A DNA stretch of 44,638 bases, taken from assembly GCA_945787785.1 (NCBI GenBank), contig CALZIO010000020.1, forward strand, positions 1 through 44,638, written 5' to 3'. The notes below the pieces were generated by a model that was given only the letters and a program-made list of their open reading frames with translations, was not told where the DNA came from and did no database searches. Origin of the DNA: an uncultured Chromatiaceae bacterium (lineage in GTDB: Bacteria; Pseudomonadota; Gammaproteobacteria; Tenderiales; Tenderiaceae). Positions 17,061-25,045 of the stretch are shown in pieces. The translations under genes were made by a program, and so were the position numbers. Positions within the stretch are counted from its first letter, which is position 1, and the number at the start of each line of letters is the position of its first letter.

Positions 17061-18064
17061 AAGGACTCTCCATTCAGTTCGCCAGTAAGAGTTTCCAGAA
17101 ACTGTTTAATCAGGCGAATATCCCTTTCCGGTATCTCACGACCGAGCATATAACGTCCCATCACATCAATTGCCTCATCCAGCGTTGTTACAGAACCATC
17201 ATGAAAATAAGGTGCTGTCAGTTCTATATTGCGCAAGCCTGGCACACGAAATATATATTGATCTTCCGGCCGTTTGGTTTTGTTAAAAAGACCGAGATCA
17301 GCCTGAGTTTCATTACCCGTGTTCTGCATATAATTTCCAAAGACACCGAATGGGGAAGTCATATTTCCACCCAAATTAATACCTTGATGGCATGAGGCGC
17401 ACCCATAACTCTTAAATAATTGGTAGCCCCTCATTTCATCAACGCTAATTGCACTCTCCTGACCACGAAGGTATTTATCAAAACGGGCATTAGGAGTAAT
17501 TAGAGAACGCATATATTCAGCCATCACTTCTTTTACATGATCTGGCTTGATTGCTTGGTGATAGATATTTTCAAAAGCATTACGGTAAGCTGGCATGGCA
17601 TTGAGCTTATTGATCAACTCTGGCCAGTCTGTTGCCAATCCCTGCTTACTTTTTATTATCGCCTCGGTGACACTTTCCAGACTGTTTCCCGCCCCCGTCC
17701 AGCCCAACATGGGCACTAGGCCAACATTAAAAATAGTAGGCGTATTAGTTGAGCGTGGCTTATCATTAATAGCGTTTGAGAGCCTCTCGTTATCTGCCCC
17801 CCCCTTATCTGACAAATGACATTCCACACACGCCTTCTTACCGTCTTTGGATATTCGCTTATCCTCAAACAATAATTTACCAAGCCTGGCTTTTTCCAGA
17901 TCAACAGAAACCGTTAGCGGAATGGGCTCAACCAGGCTGACGTCATTTTGATATTCCTGCAGCAGGTGGATTCTTTCCTCAGCATATATCTGGCAACTGA
18001 TGGACGTCAGCAGGAATAGCAACCACCCGGCTCTAGTCGGCAAAAATTGTCTGAAAAATATCAT
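17057..18064 (-). CDS. Di-haem cytochrome c peroxidase (MauG/CcpA family), periplasmic
   Basis: A 335-residue protein with a signal peptide (residues 1-28, ending IYA) and two c-type haem sites, C79-V-E-C-H83 and C222-A-S-C-H226. The family's KLGK-LLFEDKRIS region, the linker TPTIFNVGL and the C-terminal YFHDGSVTTLDEAIDVM are all present, so it should reduce hydrogen peroxide with electrons from a periplasmic cytochrome. It is the first gene of a two-gene unit with the PAS-GGDEF-EAL protein. The 172-bp gap on its upstream side (18065-18236) holds no other gene and should contain the promoter, though no clear -35/-10 pair was found. Confidence 0.95.
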   Translation of the reverse strand: MIFFRQFLPTRAGWLLFLLTSISCQIYAEERIHLLQEYQNDVSLVEPIPLTVSVDLEKARLGKLLFEDKRISKDGKKACVECHLSDKGGADNERLSNAINDKPRSTNTPTIFNVGLVPMLGWTGAGNSLESVTEAIIKSKQGLATDWPELINKLNAMPAYRNAFENIYHQAIKPDHVKEVMAEYMRSLITPNARFDKYLRGQESAISVDEMRGYQLFKSYGCASCHQGINLGGNMTSPFGVFGNYMQNTGNETQADLGLFNKTKRPEDQYIFRVPGLRNIELTAPYFHDGSVTTLDEAIDVMGRYMLGREIPERDIRLIKQFLETLTGELNGESL

Positions 18065-18236
18065 TAACCCCTAAAAACCTAATAAATTAAACCTGATCGC
18101 ACTATTCAACGGCACAAGACATACAAACTTGATACAAAGGGAAAATTCCTCTATGGGCATTTATTTAGCATTCCCAACTCAGTTAATGTTTACTCTTCGA
18201 ACACTAAACCAGATAAAGCACTGTCAAACACTGCTA

Positions 18237-21200
18237 CTACTCGATTGTTTTAGGTTGATCCAGGCTGGGAATAGAGTCAATCAACTCGTTGATCTGGGGT
18301 GCCGCTTCTTCGATCAATACAGTGGTTTGACCACGCAGGTCGATACCTAAGTAGTAGGATGCACCTACAATTGCGACGAGAAACAGTAAAACAATTAGGA
18401 GAAACTTAACTTTTGTACCGCTGCGCATATTCTCATGTTGCAGCCGGGATAATTCTTCAATTAAGATTTTATTACGTAGCTTTTCTTTTGAATTTTCAGC
18501 TGTTAGCTGTTTGGATTCTGCTGTTACTTTATTGAGATTTGTGGAAAGTTGCTCAATCAGCTCTTGATAACCTGCTTCGTTCTCTACAAATTGAGATTTT
18601 TTCTCTACCAATATCGATCTCATTGACTGAAGCTGTTCCTTTATAGAGTTACTTTCCTGTTGTATGGACTGTTCCTGTATTTTCGGAGCTTGATCAAAAG
18701 ATGAAATTTTTTCTTCCAACTCCTGCTTCACTTCTACTAAATCTTTAAGTTCTCGCTGAGCTTGATGATAAGCTGCCTGGCCCTGCTCATATCTGGATGC
18801 TAATTCTTCCAATTGCCGCTGCGATTCTTCCAATGATTTATCGGCAGCGTCAGTCGTACCCCTCAACTTGTTATGCAGACCACTTATCTCATTCGACTGT
18901 TGATCCGATTTTCGCCTTACCTCGTTGAGCTGCTCGGTAAGAGAAACATTCTCCGCCTTAGCCTGCTCATAATTAGATTCAAGCACTGAGAACTGATTTT
19001 GCGTACTTTTCAATTCGACTTCATTCTTTTCTTCCTGCTCTATAACGGCTTGGAGTTTAGACTGCAATTCACTCAACTCATCCGCCTGCTTCTTACACTT
19101 TTGCCTGGATTCATCGACCCGTTCATTGAGAGAATCATTCTCTTTCTGTAGTCGCTTATAAGTGAGCTCAAGCTCCGAGTGTTTATCGTGCAAGGCTTGC
19201 ATTTCATACCCAGATTTCTCTGCTTTTTCATCTGAGATGTGCAGCTGTGATTGCAGATTATTCAACTCATCCGCATAACTGCTAGACTTTTGTTTTGCTT
19301 CATCAAGCTGATCACTGAGTGACTGTTTCTCTTCCAGAATCTGCTCATGACTGGCTCCGATATCCAGCTGCTTCTGAAATAATTCCTGAAATTCTTGTTC
19401 TGACTTTTCTGCTCGCTCCATAGCCTCTCTTAACAGTGATTTCAGCTCATTAATATCACTCAGATATAAAACCGACCTTTGCTTTTCCTCATTGAGCTGA
19501 TCATTGAGCAACTCAATTTCTTTCAACACCTGTTCATTTCCGGATTCGAGACCTGACTGGCTTTGTTGTAAAGCTTGAAGTTCTTGTTCTGATTTTTCGG
19601 CCTGCTCTACAGCCTCTTTTAACAGTGATTTCAGCTCTTCAATCTCACTCGCATGTTGAATTGACTTTTGTTTTTCCTCCTTGAGCTGATCATTGAGCAG
19701 CTCATTTTGTTCTAATACCTGTTCATTTCCAGATTCGAGACCTGACTGCTTCTGTTGCAAGACTTGAAGTTCTTGTTCTGATTTTTCGGCTTTCTCTACA
19801 GCCTCTTTTAACAGTGATTTCAGCCCATCGATATCACCTACATGTAATATAGACTTTTGTTTTTCCTCATTAAGCTGATCATTGAGCAACTCATTATCTT
19901 CTAATGCCTGATCATTTATGGATTCGAGTTCTGACTGCTTTTGTTGCAAGGCTTGAAGTTCTTGCTCTAGCTTTTCAGTCTGGCTACCAGAATTGGACGC
20001 CTGATTCTGCAACTGATTTATGTCATGTGTCAGCTGATCCACATTTTGATTAGCCACCGCTAACTGGGCATTAAGTGACAGCTTATCATCCTGATTGAGC
20101 TTAAGATTAGATTCTAATTCAGCGTATTGCTCTTGTAGCTGCTTCAACTCATGTTCAGTTTTTTCGGATCGATCAATGGCGCTTTGTAGCTGGCACTGCA
20201 ATTCACTATGCGTATCGTTACTCTCATTTGTTACTCGATTTAACTCATCAAGACTGTTAGATAACGCTTCTTTTTCTTTGATTATCTTTTCGTGAGTGTG
20301 CTGCAGCTCTTCCATTTCAGCCTTGAACTGACTGATAGTTTGATTAAACTCAGCTTCACGTTTTTCGATCTCGCCGACATCGATCAAATCAGTTTCGATT
20401 TTTTGATGCGCTTGTTGAATTTCATTATTGGCAGCTTCAAGTTGACTATTCAGGCTATCATTCTGGCTAATTAACGATTGGCTATTTTGCTTTTCCTTCT
20501 TTAACTCCTCGTTAAGTTCATGAACCCGATTTTTCAAGGAAGTTTCTGATTTTTTCTTTAGCTTACTGGCTTCAATGATTGCTGACTTGGCACTACCTTC
20601 GGTCTCTACCAGCTTATCTTCCAACGACTGAACATGTCCTTTGGTTTCAGCATGACGCTGTTCTTCTTTTTGGAGGTAAATATTTGCCCGATCGAGCTGG
20701 TGTTGTAATTCAGAAACCTTTATATGCAACGCCTTTGTCTCAGCATCGTCCTTTGCAGCCTTGGCGGCACTCTCTTCTTTTGCAGCTGTTTTTAGCAGAT
20801 ACACATTAAAGCGCTTCTGACTCAACAAAAATGCGGCCACCGCACTCATCTTATTATCGTCAGAAACTACGATATATTCTTTGTCTTTTTTTAACTCGCC
20901 AATTCGACTGCGCAGTTCGGCAAATGGAATATTTGTTCCACTACCGTCCTTTGCAAACAACTCTGCCGAGCGTAAATCAAGTACTACTGCACCACCAAGC
21001 TTTAACTTATCTGCCTTCTCAATGCCGATTGGTTTTACGAATGGCGACTCTAAAATCTTTTTAAAGTCCTCCATACCAAGACGCAACACTAGTCCATCGT
21101 CAGTCATTCGCGCTGTCGCACCGCGTGCCGTGTTCGCAATTAAGGCTTCTTCACCGAAGGTGTCACCCGGGTTCAGGATGGCAAGCTCTACTGGGGCATT

Positions 21201-21794
21201 CATTTCTGCTGAGTGGCGGGTGATACTGCAATGGCCACGCGAAACAATATAATAATAATCTGGCTTATCACCTTGATTAAAAATGATTTCATTGCTTGCA
21301 AATTCAACGGGGACAATGGCAGACATCAATGCCTGAATACCGGAGGGCGAAAGATTCAACAACACGTCACTTTGCATAAGCCCATCGGCTAAGCCACTCG
21401 AATCACTGGCATCTATCTCTTCTACTTCAAAGCCGGTGCTATTCCCCCAGCTGCGCAAGAAGTCCAGCATGTCATTATCGACACACAATACCGTGACATC
21501 GTTTTTGGCAAGGACACGCCTTCGATTATCTGGCGTCAGAATCGCTTGGCGGGCCGCTTGACTAATCGCCTCGACGCTCTCCACATGCGCTGAACCGGGT
21601 GAACATTCAACAGTGCCGGCAAGCAAATATACGAGCTGGTTTTTTGCTGTCGCCGAAGAAATCGATTGGCCTCTTTTGAAACGAAGCACGGATGAACTTT
21701 CGGCCAATTCCGACAATTTATCGTGGTCCAGCTCATTGAGCGGGACAAGAGTTTCTAACAACCTGATATCACTAATTTTATTTTCTGCAGACAT
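18237..21794 (-). CDS. cNMP-binding/rhodanese-like/coiled-coil membrane-anchored protein
   Basis: A 1185-residue protein with an unusual order of domains. A degenerate cNMP-binding-like domain (about 10-115) is followed by a better preserved one (about 140-250, with GDTFGEEALIANTARGATARM-type phosphate cassette split here as GDTFGEEAL and ARGATARM). Next comes a rhodanese-like domain (about 264-335, VVLDLRSAELF) whose catalytic Cys loop reads VSDDNKMS, so it is inactive. A coiled coil of nearly 800 residues then leads to one membrane segment (about 1130-1150) and a short tail. Seven 63-residue tandem repeats make up residues 544-984. The head is probably cytoplasmic and the protein anchored by its tail. 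It may act as a scaffold or tether that senses a nucleotide; its function is unknown. A perfect 10-bp inverted repeat lies just upstream of its ATG. Confidence 0.9.
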   Translation of the reverse strand: MSAENKISDIRLLETLVPLNELDHDKLSELAESSSVLRFKRGQSISSATAKNQLVYLLAGTVECSPGSAHVESVEAISQAARQAILTPDNRRRVLAKNDVTVLCVDNDMLDFLRSWGNSTGFEVEEIDASDSSGLADGLMQSDVLLNLSPSGIQALMSAIVPVEFASNEIIFNQGDKPDYYYIVSRGHCSITRHSAEMNAPVELAILNPGDTFGEEALIANTARGATARMTDDGLVLRLGMEDFKKILESPFVKPIGIEKADKLKLGGAVVLDLRSAELFAKDGSGTNIPFAELRSRIGELKKDKEYIVVSDDNKMSAVAAFLLSQKRFNVYLLKTAAKEESAAKAAKDDAETKALHIKVSELQHQLDRANIYLQKEEQRHAETKGHVQSLEDKLVETEGSAKSAIIEASKLKKKSETSLKNRVHELNEELKKEKQNSQSLISQNDSLNSQLEAANNEIQQAHQKIETDLIDVGEIEKREAEFNQTISQFKAEMEELQHTHEKIIKEKEALSNSLDELNRVTNESNDTHSELQCQLQSAIDRSEKTEHELKQLQEQYAELESNLKLNQDDKLSLNAQLAVANQNVDQLTHDINQLQNQASNSGSQTEKLEQELQALQQKQSELESINDQALEDNELLNDQLNEEKQKSILHVGDIDGLKSLLKEAVEKAEKSEQELQVLQQKQSGLESGNEQVLEQNELLNDQLKEEKQKSIQHASEIEELKSLLKEAVEQAEKSEQELQALQQSQSGLESGNEQVLKEIELLNDQLNEEKQRSVLYLSDINELKSLLREAMERAEKSEQEFQELFQKQLDIGASHEQILEEKQSLSDQLDEAKQKSSSYADELNNLQSQLHISDEKAEKSGYEMQALHDKHSELELTYKRLQKENDSLNERVDESRQKCKKQADELSELQSKLQAVIEQEEKNEVELKSTQNQFSVLESNYEQAKAENVSLTEQLNEVRRKSDQQSNEISGLHNKLRGTTDAADKSLEESQRQLEELASRYEQGQAAYHQAQRELKDLVEVKQELEEKISSFDQAPKIQEQSIQQESNSIKEQLQSMRSILVEKKSQFVENEAGYQELIEQLSTNLNKVTAESKQLTAENSKEKLRNKILIEELSRLQHENMRSGTKVKFLLIVLLFLVAIVGASYYLGIDLRGQTTVLIEEAAPQINELIDSIPSLDQPKTIE
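18843..20165 (-). repeat. Seven tandem 189-bp (63-residue) coiled-coil repeats
   Basis: Seven consecutive units of exactly 63 residues, each beginning E-K-x-E (or EKSGYE, EKNEVE) and carrying the pattern L-N-D-Q-L-x-E-x-x-Q-K-S near position 31-42. The second, third and fourth units are the most alike: AACAGTGATTTCAG recurs at 19432, 19621 and 19810, exactly 189 bp apart. 63 residues is nine heptads, so unit gain or loss keeps the coiled-coil register. Confidence 0.9.
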
Positions 21795-21807
21795 TGAGAC
21801 CCTTTGA

Positions 21808-21839
21808 ATATAACAAGTTCCTTCTAACTCTTGTTATAT
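21808..21839. promoter_or_regulatory. Perfect inverted repeat upstream of the coiled-coil protein gene
   Basis: ATATAACAAG, 12-base spacer, CTTGTTATAT: a perfect 10-bp pair beginning 14 bp upstream of the start codon at 21794. The position suits an operator or a 5' leader stem that would influence translation. The core AACAAG...CTTGTT resembles the pair over the aceE promoter (27873-27897). Confidence 0.5.
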
Positions 21840-21907
21840 CGGGTGATCGGTCTTATGGATTAGCCATACAGATAAGAAGTTGCTTATTTTGTGAACCCAA
21901 ACAAGAA

Positions 21908-21926
21908 AGCCCGGCAGGGCCGGGCT
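21908..21926 (-). terminator. Intrinsic terminator after the pyruvate dehydrogenase operon
   Basis: AGCCCGGC, loop AGG, GCCGGGCT: a perfect 8-bp GC-rich stem 27 bp beyond the lpd stop. T-rich sequence lies on both sides (TTTT on the plus strand, TTTCTTGTTT on the minus strand), so it can act in both directions; it mainly ends the minus-strand operon. Confidence 0.85.
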
Positions 21927-21952
21927 TTTGAATCCTCATTGCCGAGAAATAG

Positions 21953-23710
21953 CTATTTCTTTTTTGGCACGTAAAGATCAGTACAGGTCCCTTCAGCCAC
22001 CTCGGCGGCGAAGTTGAATGTCTCCGACAGGGTTGGATGAGGATGAATGCTGAGTGCAATATCCTCGATATCAGCCCCCATTTCCAGCGCCAGTACCGCT
22101 TCAGCAATCAATTCACCAGCATTGGGACCCACCATGGCGGCGCCGATGATCTTGTGATCCTCGCCAAACAACACCTTGGTCATGCCTTCATCACGCCCCA
22201 AAGAGAGTGAACGACCCGATGCAGCCCAGGGGAAGACACCTTTCTGGTAGTTGATACTCTCTTTTTTACATTCTTCTTCGGTCTTACCCATCCATGCCAC
22301 TTCAGGATCAGTGTAGGCAACTGAAGGAATAGTTCTGGCATCAAAGAAGGATTTCTCGCCAGCGATGTTTTGCGCCGCCACCTTACCTTCATGGGTCGCC
22401 TTATGTGCCAACATAGGTTGCCCAACGATATCGCCAATGGCATAGATGTGATTAGCGTTGGTACGTTGTTGCTTATCGACGTCGATAAAACCCCAGTCAT
22501 TCACCACCACGCCTGCCTTTTCGGCATCAATCAACTTGCCATTGGGCGAACGGCCAATGGCCACCAGAACACGATCAAAGGTGTCTTTCTCTGGCGCCCC
22601 CTTACCTTCGAAAGAACAGACCAGCCCTTTGTCGCTTGGCTCGATGGCCGTAACCTTGGTATTGAGGTAGATTTTTTCATAGCGCTTCTTGATACGACGC
22701 TCCAGTGGACGCACCACATCGCGGTCGGCGCCGGGAATCAAACCAGGCGACAACTCAACCACAGTCACTTTGGCACCCAGGGCGTCATACACCGTGGCCA
22801 TTTCCAGACCGATGATGCCACCGCCAACCACCAGCAGGCGTTCTGGCACTTCCTCGACTTCTAATGCATCGGTGGAATCCATTACCCGAGGGTCATCCCA
22901 GGGAATAAAGGGAAGCTTGGTGACGCGCGATCCGGCAGCGATAATGCAATTCTCAAATCCGACCACTTGCTTACTACCGTCGGCCGCTTCCACCTGGATA
23001 GTATTGGCTGAGGTGAACTTGCCATAGCCTTGCACGATCTGCACCTTACGTTGCTTGGCCAGATGTTTCAGTCCACCCGTGAGCTTGCCAACCACCTTGT
23101 CCTTGTGGCCACGCAGCTTATTCAAATCAATGTCAGGCTTATTAAAGCTGACGCCAATTTCATGGAATTCAGCTGCCTCGGTGATCACCTGTGCAGTGTG
23201 CAGCAGCGCCTTGGAAGGAATACATCCCACGTTCAGACAGACACCACCAATACTTTCATAACGCTCGATCAGCACCACCTGTTTACCCAGATCGGCAGCA
23301 CGAAAAGCAGCGGTGTAACCACCGGGGCCTGAGCCGAGCACCACGACTTCGGCACCGATATCCACATCACCACTGTAACTTGCAGCCTGCGGTGAAGCTG
23401 CAGCAGCGGGTGCGGGTGTTTCTGCAGGTGTAGCAGCCTTTTTTTCTACCGGTGCAGCCGCCGCTTCGGCACCGACTTCCAGCATCAATATAGCGCTACC
23501 TTCGGAGACCTTGTCACCCAACGAAATCAGCACCTGTTTCACCACACCCGCTTGCGGCGCAGGGATCTCCATGGAGGCCTTGTCAGACTCAACCGAGATC
23601 AGCGAGTCTTCGACATTAACGCTGTCGCCAGCATTGACCAGAATTTCAATGACTTCAACATCTGCGAAATCACCGATATTAGGAACTTTTATCTCAACAA
23701 CATTACTCAT
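21953..23710 (-). CDS. lpdA: Dihydrolipoyl dehydrogenase (E3) with N-terminal lipoyl domain
   Basis: A 585-residue FAD enzyme that reoxidises dihydrolipoyl groups and passes electrons to NAD+. Residues 1-78 form a lipoyl domain (lipoyl Lys K44 in ESDKASMEI), joined by an Ala/Pro linker (about 82-115) to the E3 body. The body has the FAD motif VVVLGSGPGGYTAA, the redox disulfide C158-LNVG-C163, the NAD motif VVGGGIIGLEMA, a second FAD motif IYAIGDIVG and the catalytic HPHPTLSE near the C terminus. The fused lipoyl domain is known from several proteobacterial and Gram-positive E3 proteins. The gene is third in the aceE-aceF-lpdA operon, 15 bp after aceF, and is followed by a terminator. Confidence 0.97.
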   Translation of the reverse strand: MSNVVEIKVPNIGDFADVEVIEILVNAGDSVNVEDSLISVESDKASMEIPAPQAGVVKQVLISLGDKVSEGSAILMLEVGAEAAAAPVEKKAATPAETPAPAAAASPQAASYSGDVDIGAEVVVLGSGPGGYTAAFRAADLGKQVVLIERYESIGGVCLNVGCIPSKALLHTAQVITEAAEFHEIGVSFNKPDIDLNKLRGHKDKVVGKLTGGLKHLAKQRKVQIVQGYGKFTSANTIQVEAADGSKQVVGFENCIIAAGSRVTKLPFIPWDDPRVMDSTDALEVEEVPERLLVVGGGIIGLEMATVYDALGAKVTVVELSPGLIPGADRDVVRPLERRIKKRYEKIYLNTKVTAIEPSDKGLVCSFEGKGAPEKDTFDRVLVAIGRSPNGKLIDAEKAGVVVNDWGFIDVDKQQRTNANHIYAIGDIVGQPMLAHKATHEGKVAAQNIAGEKSFFDARTIPSVAYTDPEVAWMGKTEEECKKESINYQKGVFPWAASGRSLSLGRDEGMTKVLFGEDHKIIGAAMVGPNAGELIAEAVLALEMGADIEDIALSIHPHPTLSETFNFAAEVAEGTCTDLYVPKKK

Positions 23711-23725
23711 CTGTCATCCCTCCAA

Positions 23726-25015
23726 TCACAACAACAGTCGACGGGTGTCAGACAAGACACGACTGAGAAAGGTTGTGAAGCGGGCTCCGTCGGCACCGTC
23801 GATGACACGGTGGTCATACGACAACGACAGCGGCAACATCAAGCGTGGTTCAAACTCCGAACCATTCCAGACCGGATGCATCTTGGAGCGCGACACACCG
23901 AGAATGGCAACTTCAGGGGCATTCACAATCGGAGTGAATTTAGTGCCACCGATACCGCCCAGGCTGGAGATGGTAATACTACCGCCCTGCATATCAGACG
24001 GCTTGAGTTTCTTGTCACGCGCCTTGATGCTGATCTCGCCCAGCTCAACCGCCAGATCCACGATGCTCTTGCGATCCACATTCTGCACTACTGGCACCAC
24101 CAGGCCGTCCGGCGTATCCACTGCAATACCGACGTTATAGTAATTCTTCAGAATCAGGTTCTCGCCGGTTGCGTCTAGTGAAGAGTTAAAACGCGGAAAC
24201 TCTTTCAACGCGGAAACGACGGCCTTCATCATAAACACCAGCGGTGTAATGCGAATACCCTTGTCTTTATAGTCACCCGCTAGTTGTTTGCGGAAGGTCT
24301 CCATGTCGGTGATGTCTGCCTCATCAAACTGAGTAACATGCGGGATGGTGACCCAATTGCGGTGCAAGAACTGTCCAGTAAGCTTGTTGATCTTGGACAG
24401 CGGCTTGATTTCGATTTCGCCCCACTGACTAAAATCAATCTCGGGCATGGGCGCCACACCCAGGCCACCACCGGCCGGTTGCGACAAGGCACGCTTGACG
24501 AAATTTTGAACATCTTCCTTGGTAATGCGGCCTTTGCGACCACTGCCATCCATCTGCCCCAGGTCAACACCCAGCTCGCGGGCAAACTTGCGCACCGCAG
24601 GAGAGGCATAGGCCTTGGAAAAACTAACTTCGTCAATCTTGGCTGTAGGGGACTGTTTAACCGGGGCAGGTGCTGGCTTTGCCGCAACGTGAGCAGGTGT
24701 CGGCGCTGGCGCAGCCTTCGCTTTTGGTTCTGCCTGAGGTGCCGCTTCCGATTTTGCGGGCGCAGCTTCAGCGGCCTCGCCAGCGGGATCCAGCAACAGA
24801 ATCAAGCTGCCTTCCGAAACTTTGTCGCCCAGCGCAATTTTCAGCTCTTTCACCACACCGGCTTCAGGTGCCGGTATCTCCATCGAGGCCTTATCCGACT
24901 CAACCGAGATCAGTGAATCTTCAGCCTGAACCGAATCACCTGGAGAGACCAGGATCTCGATCACCTCCACCTCGGAAAAGTCACCAATATTGGGTACCAG
25001 AATTTCTTTGCTCAT
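23726..25015 (-). CDS. aceF: Pyruvate dehydrogenase E2, dihydrolipoamide acetyltransferase
   Basis: A 429-residue core subunit that transfers acetyl groups to CoA. It has a single lipoyl domain (1-77, lipoyl K42 in ESDKASMEI), a long Ala/Pro/Lys linker (about 78-130), a peripheral-subunit-binding domain (about 136-176, ASPAVRKFARELGVDL ... GRKGRITKEDV) and the catalytic domain (about 195-429) with SYDHRVIDGADGARF. Enterobacterial AceF usually has three lipoyl domains; here one is on E2 and another on E3. It is middle gene of the operon, 30 bp after aceE and 15 bp before lpdA. Confidence 0.97.
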   Translation of the reverse strand: MSKEILVPNIGDFSEVEVIEILVSPGDSVQAEDSLISVESDKASMEIPAPEAGVVKELKIALGDKVSEGSLILLLDPAGEAAEAAPAKSEAAPQAEPKAKAAPAPTPAHVAAKPAPAPVKQSPTAKIDEVSFSKAYASPAVRKFARELGVDLGQMDGSGRKGRITKEDVQNFVKRALSQPAGGGLGVAPMPEIDFSQWGEIEIKPLSKINKLTGQFLHRNWVTIPHVTQFDEADITDMETFRKQLAGDYKDKGIRITPLVFMMKAVVSALKEFPRFNSSLDATGENLILKNYYNVGIAVDTPDGLVVPVVQNVDRKSIVDLAVELGEISIKARDKKLKPSDMQGGSITISSLGGIGGTKFTPIVNAPEVAILGVSRSKMHPVWNGSEFEPRLMLPLSLSYDHRVIDGADGARFTTFLSRVLSDTRRLLL

Positions 25016-25045
25016 AATCGTCCTTCGCTTTTTATCCTTGTGGGA

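Noticed and set aside
23511-24178. Two ~208-codon plus-strand frames across the lpdA/aceF junction
   Set aside because: Both are shadows of minus-strand genes with intact catalytic motifs, and they cross a gene boundary.
24284-24916. A 210-codon plus-strand open frame opposite aceF
   Set aside because: It lies antisense to a fully supported gene and its length follows from the Ala/Pro-rich codons of the linker; the translation shows no domain.
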